Source: Algibacter miyuki (GTDB lineage: Bacteria; Bacteroidota; Bacteroidia; Flavobacteriales; Flavobacteriaceae). Taken from it: a stretch of 64,000 nt of DNA. The notes under the pieces were generated by a model that saw nothing but the letters and a program-made list of their open reading frames with translations, made no database searches and had not been told where the DNA came from. This document shows positions 16,767 to 26,812 of the stretch, one piece after another. Made by a program: the position numbers and the translations under genes. The stretch is from NCBI RefSeq assembly GCF_042427745.1, contig NZ_JBHMFA010000005.1. The stretch is one strand, 5' to 3'. Position 1 is the stretch's first letter, and each line of letters begins with the position of its first letter.

Positions 16767-19064
16767 TTACTTTAAAGTTACTTTTACTGTTTTATTTGAT
16801 GTATCATACTTACCGCTTTGTGTAGTTTCATTAACATTAAGTGATGATTTTTTATTTGAACTACGCAGACTTAATGTTGCCTTTTCCTGACCTTGAAAAG
16901 TTACTTTTTGTGTTCCAGAAAAACCTTCAACTAAAGCTGTATATTTTGATAAAGCATGTATTAAAACTTCATTATCACGACGTAAATAACTGCCGTGACC
17001 GATAAACATTTCATCAACATTATTGATTTTTGTTTTATCAGCATCAGCTTTAAATTTTAAAACTGTTAAATAAGCATCGGTTTCCCAACCATTCATATTA
17101 AGGACACTATTACGGTGTTTTAGTCTGCCATCGGCCAAAAGATTAAAATACACTTCTGTTGTTTCACCATTCTGTGTAATAGAAACTCCTAAAAAGTCTT
17201 TTCCTTCAAAACGTTTGATAATAGGTAAGTTTTCTTTATTTTCTTCAGTTTTTAAAGTAATTGCAGAAATAAATTTGGTTCTAGCTGTTTCTTCAAAATG
17301 ACTTATAGACCAATACTTAGCTCTGTTTTCCGGATGATGATCTTCATAACCTAACTTTTCTTCTAAACGCATTTGCTCAGGAAAATCGTGAGGTAATCCT
17401 CCTTCCGGAAAAGTTGCTGGATATAATGAATTTACAATAACCTCAGCATCGCCATCTTTGATAGATACATCTAAATCTTTACGTTTAGATTCGCCGTTAT
17501 AATGCAATAACCATTCGAACTTACCTGGTTTATGTGCTAATAAATCGTCTATCACTAAAATAACATCGCCCACCCAAATAAAATTACGATAATTACGTGC
17601 TAATGTTTGTGCATAAGGCCCTGTGGCATTAGCTAAAATGTATTTAAAATTGTCGCCTTCTATTAAATTATGAAGTGACCCTGGGTTTGCAACTCCAAAA
17701 TAAGGATCTTTTCTATTCTGACCTTCACCATTAAAAAGCACCACATTATGCGCTTCACTTTGGCAATAATACTCCGTATAAAGTGGATTTCCATAAGATG
17801 CATTTCCTGAATCTATTATTAAATTTTTTCCATTATGAAATAAAATATACGATCCGGCATCGGCATGCGTGTGGTTCCAAGTAAAACCAGATTTCACGGC
17901 TAACATGGTCGCGTTTTTATTCCAAGAATTTCGCATGGTTGCCCATCCCATGTCCGCAAATAAATGCGATGTTGCCAGTTTAGGTGAATAATTACTCGAA
18001 ATTTCAGGTAATTTCGGGTGTAAAATGAGTCCGTTAGGTGTATCTAATTGTAAACCTTCCTTATCATTTCCAGCACTGGTTTGATTGATGTACCATGCAT
18101 AATCGTTTTTCTTATAACCCAATTGCCATAGCAATGTTAAACAGGCGTTTCCGGTTTTATTGATGAAACTATCACCAAAGTTTACAGACATTGGTTTTCC
18201 TTCTTCAACGTAATAAGTGGTTTGAATAAAGAAATCTCCAATTTTATCTAAAATAGGTAAATCGACCTGCTTTGTGTTTGGTAATGCCGATTGCAACGCA
18301 AAACGGAACAATAAATATTGAGAAATACCGTAAGAAGCATAGTTTATACTTTCGTAAAAACCGCCGTCTTTATCAAATGTTGGCGGTTTATTTTGCAATA
18401 CACTCCCCGAATAATTAATAAACTCGGTAGCGGTTTGAGCAATATCATTCACCCAGTTTTTAGCTTCAGGAACTTCATTTCTAATCGCTAACGAGCTAAA
18501 ACCAGCCATATAAACACAAGCACTCCACCAGTTGTGCCCCATAGTATCAAACGTGTGAAAGTTTGCATTTGGCAATAACCAATCGTCTAAAGCGGGTTGA
18601 ATACCAACGCGCACTAAATTTTCAGCAATATCCTTTCGTTCTTTTTTAGTTAAGTAATCATAAATGCAATCAAACCCTATAGAAACGAAAAAACTAGTAT
18701 GTGATGTATTTAAACCGCCTTTCCAAGCTGGTGTTCTGCTTAATAAATTCTTTCCTTCCCAAGTATCTTTTGAAGTATAATCTACTAATATTTTTTTTAT
18801 GGTTTTGGCATATTTTTCATCACCCGTCATGCGATAGGCTAAACCTAACACTTGACAATTATCGGCTTTAAATCTATCTTTTGAAACTAATTCGTCGGCA
18901 TATTTCAATTGCTTTTCCCAACTATTTTTTATATCCTCATTAACCGTAATTTGCTTTTTTAAATTAGCAATATTACTATCGGTGTATAACAGATAATTTC
19001 TTTTTTGGGCTGTAACTAGCATTACAAAAAAACAGCAAATAATAAATGAAATTCCTTTTTTCAT
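16767..19064 (-). CDS. Heparinase II/III-fold polysaccharide lyase (765 aa)
   Basis: First gene of the leftward lyase operon. I chose the ATG at 19064 because it gives a clean signal peptide (MKKGISFIICCFFVMLVTAQ); an in-frame ATG 18 bp upstream would add MFHFRT. The size and layout resemble Pedobacter heparinase II (about 770 aa): a toroid with GHNWWSACV and YESINYASYG, then a sandwich with WNHTHADAGS (His398, His400), IDSG (Asp418) and EAHNVV (His439), the complete zinc/catalytic set. Likely a periplasmic eliminase acting on uronic-acid bonds. The Lys/Ser/Thr-rich C-terminus ends in VKVTLK and is not a T9SS domain. It is preceded by one of the seven PUL promoters (19108-19167). Confidence 0.85.
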   Translation of the reverse strand: MKKGISFIICCFFVMLVTAQKRNYLLYTDSNIANLKKQITVNEDIKNSWEKQLKYADELVSKDRFKADNCQVLGLAYRMTGDEKYAKTIKKILVDYTSKDTWEGKNLLSRTPAWKGGLNTSHTSFFVSIGFDCIYDYLTKKERKDIAENLVRVGIQPALDDWLLPNANFHTFDTMGHNWWSACVYMAGFSSLAIRNEVPEAKNWVNDIAQTATEFINYSGSVLQNKPPTFDKDGGFYESINYASYGISQYLLFRFALQSALPNTKQVDLPILDKIGDFFIQTTYYVEEGKPMSVNFGDSFINKTGNACLTLLWQLGYKKNDYAWYINQTSAGNDKEGLQLDTPNGLILHPKLPEISSNYSPKLATSHLFADMGWATMRNSWNKNATMLAVKSGFTWNHTHADAGSYILFHNGKNLIIDSGNASYGNPLYTEYYCQSEAHNVVLFNGEGQNRKDPYFGVANPGSLHNLIEGDNFKYILANATGPYAQTLARNYRNFIWVGDVILVIDDLLAHKPGKFEWLLHYNGESKRKDLDVSIKDGDAEVIVNSLYPATFPEGGLPHDFPEQMRLEEKLGYEDHHPENRAKYWSISHFEETARTKFISAITLKTEENKENLPIIKRFEGKDFLGVSITQNGETTEVYFNLLADGRLKHRNSVLNMNGWETDAYLTVLKFKADADKTKINNVDEMFIGHGSYLRRDNEVLIHALSKYTALVEGFSGTQKVTFQGQEKATLSLRSSNKKSSLNVNETTQSGKYDTSNKTVKVTLK

Positions 19065-19107
19065 AGTTCTAAAATGAAACATTAATGTTTAAAATTTATA
19101 TTCTATT

Positions 19108-19167
19108 CAATATTACTTATTTGCTTAATAAATAAATATAAACTATTAACCATTGTGTGTAAATTAT
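19108..19167 (-). promoter_or_regulatory. PUL promoter/operator copy G (lyase operon)
   Basis: On the minus strand: ATAATTTA, 13 bp, ATAGTTTA (repeat period 21 bp), then -7 TAATATTG (19108-19115) starting exactly 31 bp after the start of the second octamer. It lies 44 bp before the lyase start at 19064. Between the octamers, AATGG is shared with copy E. Confidence 0.8.
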
Positions 19168-19215
19168 AGCTCTTATCCATGTATTCTTGTCTTTTTTTTG
19201 AATAATAACAAAGCA

Positions 19216-19268
19216 TAAAAAAAAGCCAAGACCAACTAAAATCGCTTTTAGCAAATCTTGACTTAATT
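19216..19268 (-). terminator. Intrinsic terminator after the large beta-helix gene
   Basis: Read leftward: AAGTCAAGA ... TCTTGGCTT with an inner stem GCTAAAA-GCG-ATTTTAGT, followed by TTTTTTTT. It separates the gene at 19323-22682 from the lyase operon promoter (copy G). Confidence 0.85.
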
Positions 19269-19322
19269 TTAAAATCAATAAACTTTTCTACATAAATTTA
19301 TTTATTGAACAATAAATCTATA

Positions 19323-22300
19323 CTATAGCTTAATTAGTTTTTTTACCGTTGTTCCTCGATCATCTGTGAATTTTAGAAAATAAATTCCCGAGCTCAAGTT
19401 TTCCAATGAGATTTCCTTACTGCTTTCTAAAAGAAAAATTTGCGATTCTAAAACACCATTAATATTAAATATTTCTAAGGTTAAATTAGAAGCGTTAACA
19501 ACCGTAACCACCTGATTTGCTGGGTTTGGATATAGTTTTATTTCAGGTAAAGAAAAATCATTAACAGCTAAAGTATTTGTTCCAAAAACTTCAACCTCAG
19601 CTAAAGACATTCCTCTATCAGACGTTTTTGATATTTTAATAATTCGACCTATTTTACTATCGACATCTATCCTTAATGGTCTAGACGCTGGGTAACTGGA
19701 ATAAAACTGAGTAAACATAATCACTTCATTTTCATTTAAAACTTCTACAGTAAAATTATTTAAATCACTAACATAAGCAACACCTTTATTACTTCCTGTT
19801 CTGCCATAAATTACAATTTCCTCAATAATTTTATCTTCACCTAAATCTACTTGCCACCATTTAAGCGTATTAGCCCCAGTACTTCCATGTTCAGTATGTG
19901 TTACCGAGCTTCCGCCATAATTACCATCAGTATTACCATCGTTACCACGAGCAGCATCACCTTCGTATGCTGTGGTAGACTGAGAAGCAATTCCTCCATT
20001 TGAAGCTAAAGCCAGGTTACTTAACTCAACCTTTTCTTGATGAAACTCAAACCAATCTAAATTGAACGCTCCATTTCCGAAATACAAATACACCTCATGG
20101 GTACCTGTAACGTTTTGAAGTAAAGATGCTGTCACCTCTTCCCAAACTTCCCATCCGCCTGTTTTTGGAACGGTAGTTTGAGCAATTAAGATACCTTCTG
20201 TTGGGTGGCCTAGCATCACGTTTATAAATCCGTTTTCTATAGTTTCCTCGGTAGGATATCCTGCCACGTTAAATGTAATTTGTGCAGGTGCTTCCGAAGT
20301 AAAATCGACACTACCATAACGAATCCATTCGTTATCATTTATACCTCCAAGATACTCATTGTTTATTGGAACCACCCCAAACATGCCGCAGTAATCTAAT
20401 GCATCTATCTGAGAAAATGCATTGTAATTTACACCGCTACATTCATCATTATTAAAAAAGAAGTTATCCATATTTAAAAAAGAAGATCCTGTCCCTTTAA
20501 AAACAAAGTATAAATCGTGTGTTCCTGTTATTTCAGAAGCCGTATAGCTAGAGAACACTTCATAATTATTATTGCTACCCGTGATCCCAACCACTACGGT
20601 TGTTAATAATGTACCATCTACAGCTCCACTTCGAACTTCAATAGAACCTCCAGTTGTAGAAGATGCTAAAACTTCAATTTCATTGTAAACATCGTCATTT
20701 CCAAAATGAACATTATTAAATCTTATATAATCGCCATCATCAATATCTCCAACTGATTTATTAAAGATAGACAAATCGTACACTGATATTCCTGACGAAG
20801 CACAGAAATCTTCTGCACTTATAGGTAAAAACGGGTTGTAAGACGACTGAGCACAAGCGTCTTTACTAAAAGATAATTTATCTAAATTAAATAACCATCC
20901 GGTTTCGCTTACACCAACAAAAACAAAGTAGATGTCCGTTACTCCGCTTACAACTTGATTTAAGTTTTCGGAAAACTCTAAATAAGTAGATTCACTATTA
21001 GTACTAGTAATAGGTATTGTTGCCAGTAAAGTTCCTGTATTACTTCCGGTTCGAACTTCTATAGACACGTTGTTATGTATACTAGATACAACAGCTTCAA
21101 TCGCAGTCATATCAGTTAAATCAATAGCATTAAAACTTATCCAATCCCCAGCATGTATACCATAAACTTCTTGAGTATTTGAATTACCATTTATATCTCT
21201 CGTGCCTATATCAGACATGGCATCATAACATTCTGCCTGAAGGTTACTCACTGTATTATTACATGGTTTTGTTGTACTACAGTTGGTTAATTGCGTGATT
21301 GTATTTCCAGATCCATTATCTTCAACGGGTCCACAAGAGAAAATATCACAATTTGTAGCACTTTCTAGAACTAAAGGATAAGGTGTGTTGTTTGTAAATG
21401 TAATATTACTAGCATTTCTAGAAGGTGGTGGCTCTACAGACCCTGCTAAAAAACGATTTGCTGGCCTTGTTCCTCCTAAAACAATTTTAATATCTGGATT
21501 ATAGTAAGTGGTACCATCATGTATTGTAATATTATGATTGGTTCCTCCTGCAAAAAAATAAGGTGTATCTCCAATTTTAGGAATGTAGTTGTCTAAAATA
21601 GTAACCTCATATGTTGCATTAGAACGAGAAATATCTTCTGACAAAATGGGTCCAACCGAGGCATCTGCAAAACAATTAATAACGTCTCCATCATTACCTA
21701 ACCAAAACCCGCCCTCGCAAGCTAATGCTGTACAATTTTCAATGCGCTTATTATTTCCTCCTTCAGCACCTGTATTTACACCTACGCGCATTTTAACAAT
21801 AGTACAATCTATAACTGTTGTATTCTCCGTACCTCTATCAACACCTGTAGAATCCCCATTAGAATCGTGTATAACACCGGTGGAGTAAGCTCTAATACCT
21901 GCTTCCTGAAGACTAAAAGTGTAGTCGCTTGTATGATCTCTTAAGTCAAATCCCCAAACCGTTTGAAAATCTGCACTATCTGCTGGAGATCCGGTGCCTT
22001 CTTCTTGTAGCATTTCGCCAACAGTCCTTGTTTCTCCTTCAACATAACAACCTTCTATAACAGCATCATGAGAACCTTGTACAAATATACCATGACCATA
22101 AGCTCTCATAATTACACTACAATTTTTTATATGATTCCTGTCTCCTCTAATTAAAATACCGGCATGTTTTTGATGAGAAATTACAGATCCGCCACCTTTA
22201 CCAAAAGTATCACCATAACCATAAGGAAAGGAGCCTCTCACAGTTGTTTTAAATCCTTCAATTAAATTATCTGCACCATCAAGGTGTATGGAGCCTGCAC

Positions 22301-22682
22301 CTTTGGAAGGAACCGTCATTCCAATATCCTCCATGGTTAAATTCAAGTAAACATTATCATTTCCGGCTGCCCAAAACTCAATAACATCGGTGTTACCGTA
22401 TAGTGTAAAAATTTTAGTATCAATTTCAAATTTCACATCGGTAAAATCGAAAGTACAGTTATTTCCTGTAAACAGAAGTAATTTTGGGTTTGAGAATAAC
22501 TTATCTGGCCCGCAATTGGTTTCATTAAAATAGTATGTACCAGGAGCCATTACAAAATCTCCATCGTTGTCTCCTAAGTGAGCCCTTAACTCCGCAAGCG
22601 TATTTATTGTTGTTTGGGCTTGTAAGTGTCCTCCCCATAAAAATAAGACTGAGAGTATTATTAATTGTATATATTTTTTCAT
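19323..22682 (-). CDS. Secreted beta-helix protein (putative lyase) with three CBM6-like modules, a fucolectin-like module and a T9SS tail
   Basis: A 1119-aa exported protein: signal 1-23; right-handed beta-helix about 30-475; CBM6-like modules about 479-608 (LQAECYDAMS), 615-746 and 757-882; an F5/8-type-C/F-type-lectin-like module about 886-1036 (DGNTDGNYGGSSVTHTEHG, WWQVDLGE, SLAEVEVFG); and a type-A T9SS sorting domain 1045-1119 (KLYPNPANQ). The helix shares the block YGHGIF-QG ... CYVEG ... EML with the 460-aa protein at 30560. This suggests a cell-surface or secreted lyase that binds fucose-bearing polymer, although no PL6 or other lyase motif is recognised. No copy of the shared promoter precedes it, and a terminator separates it from the susCD operon upstream. 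Confidence 0.75.
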   Translation of the reverse strand: MKKYIQLIILSVLFLWGGHLQAQTTINTLAELRAHLGDNDGDFVMAPGTYYFNETNCGPDKLFSNPKLLLFTGNNCTFDFTDVKFEIDTKIFTLYGNTDVIEFWAAGNDNVYLNLTMEDIGMTVPSKGAGSIHLDGADNLIEGFKTTVRGSFPYGYGDTFGKGGGSVISHQKHAGILIRGDRNHIKNCSVIMRAYGHGIFVQGSHDAVIEGCYVEGETRTVGEMLQEEGTGSPADSADFQTVWGFDLRDHTSDYTFSLQEAGIRAYSTGVIHDSNGDSTGVDRGTENTTVIDCTIVKMRVGVNTGAEGGNNKRIENCTALACEGGFWLGNDGDVINCFADASVGPILSEDISRSNATYEVTILDNYIPKIGDTPYFFAGGTNHNITIHDGTTYYNPDIKIVLGGTRPANRFLAGSVEPPPSRNASNITFTNNTPYPLVLESATNCDIFSCGPVEDNGSGNTITQLTNCSTTKPCNNTVSNLQAECYDAMSDIGTRDINGNSNTQEVYGIHAGDWISFNAIDLTDMTAIEAVVSSIHNNVSIEVRTGSNTGTLLATIPITSTNSESTYLEFSENLNQVVSGVTDIYFVFVGVSETGWLFNLDKLSFSKDACAQSSYNPFLPISAEDFCASSGISVYDLSIFNKSVGDIDDGDYIRFNNVHFGNDDVYNEIEVLASSTTGGSIEVRSGAVDGTLLTTVVVGITGSNNNYEVFSSYTASEITGTHDLYFVFKGTGSSFLNMDNFFFNNDECSGVNYNAFSQIDALDYCGMFGVVPINNEYLGGINDNEWIRYGSVDFTSEAPAQITFNVAGYPTEETIENGFINVMLGHPTEGILIAQTTVPKTGGWEVWEEVTASLLQNVTGTHEVYLYFGNGAFNLDWFEFHQEKVELSNLALASNGGIASQSTTAYEGDAARGNDGNTDGNYGGSSVTHTEHGSTGANTLKWWQVDLGEDKIIEEIVIYGRTGSNKGVAYVSDLNNFTVEVLNENEVIMFTQFYSSYPASRPLRIDVDSKIGRIIKISKTSDRGMSLAEVEVFGTNTLAVNDFSLPEIKLYPNPANQVVTVVNASNLTLEIFNINGVLESQIFLLESSKEISLENLSSGIYFLKFTDDRGTTVKKLIKL

Positions 22683-22807
22683 TTATCTCATGTTTTTTTA
22701 TTAAAATAAAAGCATAACAATAAATGCTTACGTCTACAATAGAACATAAACACCACTATATCAACACTTTTAAAATAACCTTGTTTGGAATAAAATTTAA
22801 TCTAAAA

Positions 22808-22855
22808 ACAAAAAGTCTCCTTTCACAACATATTGCCAAGGAGACTTTAGTTTTT
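22808..22855 (-). terminator. Intrinsic terminator of the susCD1 operon
   Basis: AAAGTCTCCTT (22812-22822) and AAGGAGACTTT (22838-22848) form a perfect 11-bp stem with T-runs on both sides. It ends the operon susC-susD-DUF5000-DUF4998. Confidence 0.88.
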
Positions 22856-22871
22856 AATACATTACTGTTAC

Positions 22872-23618
22872 TTATATTTTTGCTGGAAACGTTCCTTCTG
22901 TAGGATTGCTTTCGAAAATATAAACAGAATCTACCGTAGGTTTATAAAATGTTTTATAGTTAAAACTGCCTTCTGGTATAAAATCGGAAATAACTAAAGT
23001 GTCTTCCGATTCATCGATAACCACTGTTTTCTCTAAACCATCTGCTTCACTAATATATGTTAGTTCTGTTTTCACCAACAAATCGTTAGTTACCTGCTCT
23101 ACCATTTTTGAATCGATATACCTATTTGATTCCCAAGTTAGAGTTACTTCTGTCTCTGAAGATAAAGTGCTCCCACTTAAACTTCTATTAACTAAATCAG
23201 CACGATATGTTTCACCTAAAACTTCAGTAAAAAGCGTTAAAGTATTCGATTTGTTACCGTTTGCATCTTCTAAATGAACTGCAAACTCATAAGAACCTTC
23301 ACCTGGCTCAACTTCGACATCAATTATTTCGTTTTGATAAATGGTTCTATCAATGTTAAAAGTCTTCTCATTTGCTCCTAAATTCCAAGAAATAACTCCT
23401 TTTTTTAATTTTGGATCTGCATTAATAAAAACTTTAAACATTAATTTATCTAAACCTGAATCGACACTTAAAGAATCAGGAGAGCCTACACTTACCACAT
23501 TACCATCACTGTATTCACTATATGTTTCATATAAATCTGTTTCACAGGAAAAGGAACATGTTATTATTAAAGCCAGCAACGATATGCGACCTATTATTCT
23601 TTTATATTTTATAATCAT
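22872..23618 (-). CDS. DUF4998-type surface lipoprotein in the SusE position
   Basis: A 248-aa lipoprotein (lipobox SFSC25, followed by acidic residues) that I match to DUF4998 from memory. It contains a fibronectin-like beta-rich region (residues 45-135: KVFINADPKLKKGVISWN, GSYEFAVHLEDANGNKS). The sequence DANGNKS in a strand turn is typical of these PUL lipoproteins. It is the fourth gene of the susCD1 operon, and proteins in this position usually sit on the cell surface and bind glycan beside SusD. Substrate cannot be inferred. Confidence 0.7.
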   Translation of the reverse strand: MIIKYKRIIGRISLLALIITCSFSCETDLYETYSEYSDGNVVSVGSPDSLSVDSGLDKLMFKVFINADPKLKKGVISWNLGANEKTFNIDRTIYQNEIIDVEVEPGEGSYEFAVHLEDANGNKSNTLTLFTEVLGETYRADLVNRSLSGSTLSSETEVTLTWESNRYIDSKMVEQVTNDLLVKTELTYISEADGLEKTVVIDESEDTLVISDFIPEGSFNYKTFYKPTVDSVYIFESNPTEGTFPAKI

Positions 23619-23653
23619 ATTTTCTATATATTATATTTTTAAAAACGAATTAT

Positions 23654-24871
23654 TTAATCAATTTTTTGACCATACGCCTCCAATTCGGACATATGTAAAA
23701 AAGTCGAACCTAACCAATTTTGCTTATTAACAAACCTAATAAAGCGAACTGGAGGTGCTGCTGATGTTGCTACGGCATCCCATCCTTTACTAGAAGCTTC
23801 AACATCTGCTGCAGTTTTCACACCATACCCTGGGTCTCCAGATGGCTTAATAACTTCGCCATTTTCGGTTAATAAAGTCCACCCATCAAGACTTCCATCT
23901 TCGTTTAGTGTATTACCACCCCAAATATCATAAATTCGTGGGTTGCCATGTCGGAACTCATAAGAGGTTCTATCGAACCATTTAATTCTACTAAGTTTCA
24001 CTGTAACTCCTAAATCAATAGTGAACATATGAACATTTTGACCAATATACTGAGGTAGTTCGCCTGCTGGGTCTTCCCAACCTGGTCCTGAGTGAAATCC
24101 ATTATTTTTACCAATGGAACCATCAATAATACGACCTAAAACCCATCCATAAGCGTCAGGTGTATCGTGTAACTGCGTAATTGCCTGGTAATTTGTTCTT
24201 TCCATAAGCTCCTCAAATAGTGGTGATAATGTATATTTTTTCACTTTAGACACATTACCGAATCGATCTTTAACAACTACAATAAATTCGCGCTCTGAAG
24301 TATCGAAACCTCTAACAGCAAAATCACCTTCTTCAGCTTCTGTATAAAATACATCTTGCAATTGTGGTAATCCATACTCATCTGCGTACGATATTTCTAT
24401 CGAAACAAGTGCTTGAAATGGGTTTTCCCAAAATAAATGTATTCCCCCAAAATCAGGAAAAGCTTCCATACTTTCGCATACATAATCTATTGGCGATTTC
24501 TCGGGATTTATAGTTACAACGGTTGGCTCCGATCTATTTTCACTTTGATCTACAGCATACAAGGTAACATCATAAGCTTTTTCTTCAGCAAAACCTTCTA
24601 CGGTTAAACTATTATTAAAAGCAGATGATTTTACCACACTTATTTCGCTACCATTTCTTCTGTTGAATTCAGCTACAACATAAAGTAAATCACTATCGTC
24701 AGGTAGGTTATATAATATTTTAGACCCCCCTGCAAAATTTTCAACAGAGACACCAATAACACTTCCAGGAGCATTACCATCGTCGATAACCAATGGTCTA
24801 ACGCTATCTTCTTCACAACTTGTTAGGGTTGCTAAACAAAAAGATAAAATAAACAATTTTAAATTCTTCAT
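23654..24871 (-). CDS. DUF4959/DUF5000-type surface glycan-binding lipoprotein
   Basis: A 405-aa lipoprotein with lipobox TLTSC19. Residues 25-125 form a fibronectin-like DUF4959 domain (GGSKILYNLPDDSDLLYVVAEF), 130-215 a second beta domain (DUF5126-like), and about 235-405 a discoidin-like DUF5000 domain (FTIDLGVTVKLSRIKWFDR, then FIRFVNKQNW, SELEAYG). This layout is standard for SusE-position lipoproteins of Bacteroidota PULs, where the discoidin-like part probably binds glycan. It lies 29 bp downstream of susD and 35 bp upstream of the DUF4998 gene, so it is in the same operon. Confidence 0.78.
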   Translation of the reverse strand: MKNLKLFILSFCLATLTSCEEDSVRPLVIDDGNAPGSVIGVSVENFAGGSKILYNLPDDSDLLYVVAEFNRRNGSEISVVKSSAFNNSLTVEGFAEEKAYDVTLYAVDQSENRSEPTVVTINPEKSPIDYVCESMEAFPDFGGIHLFWENPFQALVSIEISYADEYGLPQLQDVFYTEAEEGDFAVRGFDTSEREFIVVVKDRFGNVSKVKKYTLSPLFEELMERTNYQAITQLHDTPDAYGWVLGRIIDGSIGKNNGFHSGPGWEDPAGELPQYIGQNVHMFTIDLGVTVKLSRIKWFDRTSYEFRHGNPRIYDIWGGNTLNEDGSLDGWTLLTENGEVIKPSGDPGYGVKTAADVEASSKGWDAVATSAAPPVRFIRFVNKQNWLGSTFLHMSELEAYGQKID

Positions 24872-24900
24872 AATATTCTATTTAAATGTTAATATAAAAA

Positions 24901-26802
24901 CTACCACCCTGGGGCTTGGTCTAAATTAGGGTTTACTAATAAATCACTCTCTTTAATAGGCCAGAAATAATTCTTTTGACTAAAAGCTGTTTCACCTACA
25001 ACGGTTACTTTATAATAGTCTTCAACTGTAGATCCTGATCTATTCCACCCTTTCATTTCTGTACCGTCTAGGTAAGATTGCGCCTTAAGCCATCTTCTTA
25101 AATCCCAAAAACGATGCCCTTCAAAAGCCAATTCGATTAAACGTTCTTGATGAATAATTTCTCTTAACCCTTCTTTAGTATTAGGTTTTGATGGGTTATT
25201 AGAATGTGTAGCCCAAGATGTAACAACGCCGTCTAAACCAGCTCTTTCTCTTACAATATCTAAATTAGCATAAACCTCTGCTGATGGCCCGTAAGCTTCA
25301 TTTGAACATTCGGCATATAATAAATACATATCAGATAATCTGATTACTGGAAAAGGATAAGCATTAACTCTCCAAGAACCTCCAGATATAATATCTTCAG
25401 TATTTATCAGTTTTTTAGCAAAATACCCAGTAACACTATAATTTCTATCATTAGAACCAGATGCTGGTTGTCCATTTTTTGATTTAATAGTAAAGATGCT
25501 TTTATCATTATACTGCCCCATACCATATACTTTTCCGCCATCGAAACCTAAAGATGCATGAAAACGAGGTTCTCTATCAAAATGAAGCGCTGCTGTTTTA
25601 TAGCCTTCTTCAATATAATATTTATGATCGCTATCTCCTGTTCTTACATCATATCTACCATCATAATCATAATCTAAATCTTCTTCTATTGGCACACCAT
25701 TATCAGAATAAAATAACTCTGCCATGGTTAATGTTGGCGACCAATTTGTTGCCGCTTGCCCTAACTCTTCTGGAGTAAGACTTGGATCTGCTTTTATGAA
25801 AGCCATACTTTGTAAGCCTGATGCACTTGAGTTTTGATTTCCCCAAATAATTTCAGAATTCCACCTTTCAGAAATGGCTTCTCTAATACTTAGTTTTGTA
25901 ATTGTAGAATCTGACAATGTAAATTGCGCCGACCCATTCGATCTGTATAAACTGTGTCCATTTTCTGTAGATAATCTTACCGCTTCTGCACTGGCTTCTG
26001 CCGCTTTTTCCCACTTTGCAATATCAAAAGTTTGATTTACGTATGGTTCTCCTGCATTATTAGTCCATCCTGAATACGCTAGATTTCCATTTAATAACGG
26101 ACTAGCAGCAAAAGCTAAAGTTTGAGCTTTTATAGATGCAGCAATAGGTTGTGTAACACGCCCCAACTCTACAGCAGGTACAGCTATAAATGGTGGTAAA
26201 TCTACCATAGCTTCGTCTAATAGATCTACTATAAAAGTTACAACATCGTCAACTTTTTGTCTTTCCAAACGTACCTCATCAACACTAGCTCCTACCGCAG
26301 TATTTTCATCAATAATAGGTATTGGTCCATACATGCGAAATAACCAAAAATGATAATAGGCTTTTAGAAACTTAGCTTCTGCTATCCATCTCGTTTTTTC
26401 CTCTTCGACTAAATCTCTAGGTCTATCGATGTTTTCAAGAAAAATATTACAATCTCTTAATCCAATGAACATATCATTACTGTAACCTCCCCACCAATTA
26501 ATTTCTGGAGATACCACATTTTGAAATCCTTGAGTCATTTTAAATGCTCCCATACTATTTCCTGATATTGGATTTACCCAAATCTCATCGCCACCAATAA
26601 GCCCTGGATTAGCATTAACATTACCATGAGAAGGCATGTAATGATACAAGGTATAGAAAAAGCGTTCGGCGTTATCTCTATTATTAAAAGCAATATCTAT
26701 AGTTGCTATATTATCTGGTACTACATCTATATAAGAATCGCAAGAAAAAAAACATGCCATGAGTATAGAAGATATAAAATACTTTATTTTTTTTGTTTTC
26801 AT
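24901..26802 (-). CDS. susD: SusD/RagB family outer-membrane glycan-binding lipoprotein (pair 1)
   Basis: I chose the ATG at 26802 (634 aa), which gives the signal MKTKKIKYFISSILMACFFSC with a lipobox Cys and leaves 10 bp after susC; an ATG at 26835 would overlap susC and add an odd leader. The protein has SusD features: the N-terminal DVVPDNIATIDIAFNNRDNAERFFY segment, the TPR-like helical KFLKAYYHFWLFRMYGPIPII block, and the C-terminal IIHQERLIELAFEGHRFWDLRRW that marks SusD family members. It captures oligosaccharide on the surface and passes it to its SusC partner. It is in operon with susC (26813-30079). Confidence 0.93.
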   Translation of the reverse strand: MKTKKIKYFISSILMACFFSCDSYIDVVPDNIATIDIAFNNRDNAERFFYTLYHYMPSHGNVNANPGLIGGDEIWVNPISGNSMGAFKMTQGFQNVVSPEINWWGGYSNDMFIGLRDCNIFLENIDRPRDLVEEEKTRWIAEAKFLKAYYHFWLFRMYGPIPIIDENTAVGASVDEVRLERQKVDDVVTFIVDLLDEAMVDLPPFIAVPAVELGRVTQPIAASIKAQTLAFAASPLLNGNLAYSGWTNNAGEPYVNQTFDIAKWEKAAEASAEAVRLSTENGHSLYRSNGSAQFTLSDSTITKLSIREAISERWNSEIIWGNQNSSASGLQSMAFIKADPSLTPEELGQAATNWSPTLTMAELFYSDNGVPIEEDLDYDYDGRYDVRTGDSDHKYYIEEGYKTAALHFDREPRFHASLGFDGGKVYGMGQYNDKSIFTIKSKNGQPASGSNDRNYSVTGYFAKKLINTEDIISGGSWRVNAYPFPVIRLSDMYLLYAECSNEAYGPSAEVYANLDIVRERAGLDGVVTSWATHSNNPSKPNTKEGLREIIHQERLIELAFEGHRFWDLRRWLKAQSYLDGTEMKGWNRSGSTVEDYYKVTVVGETAFSQKNYFWPIKESDLLVNPNLDQAPGW

Positions 26803-26812
26803 AGTTTTAATA

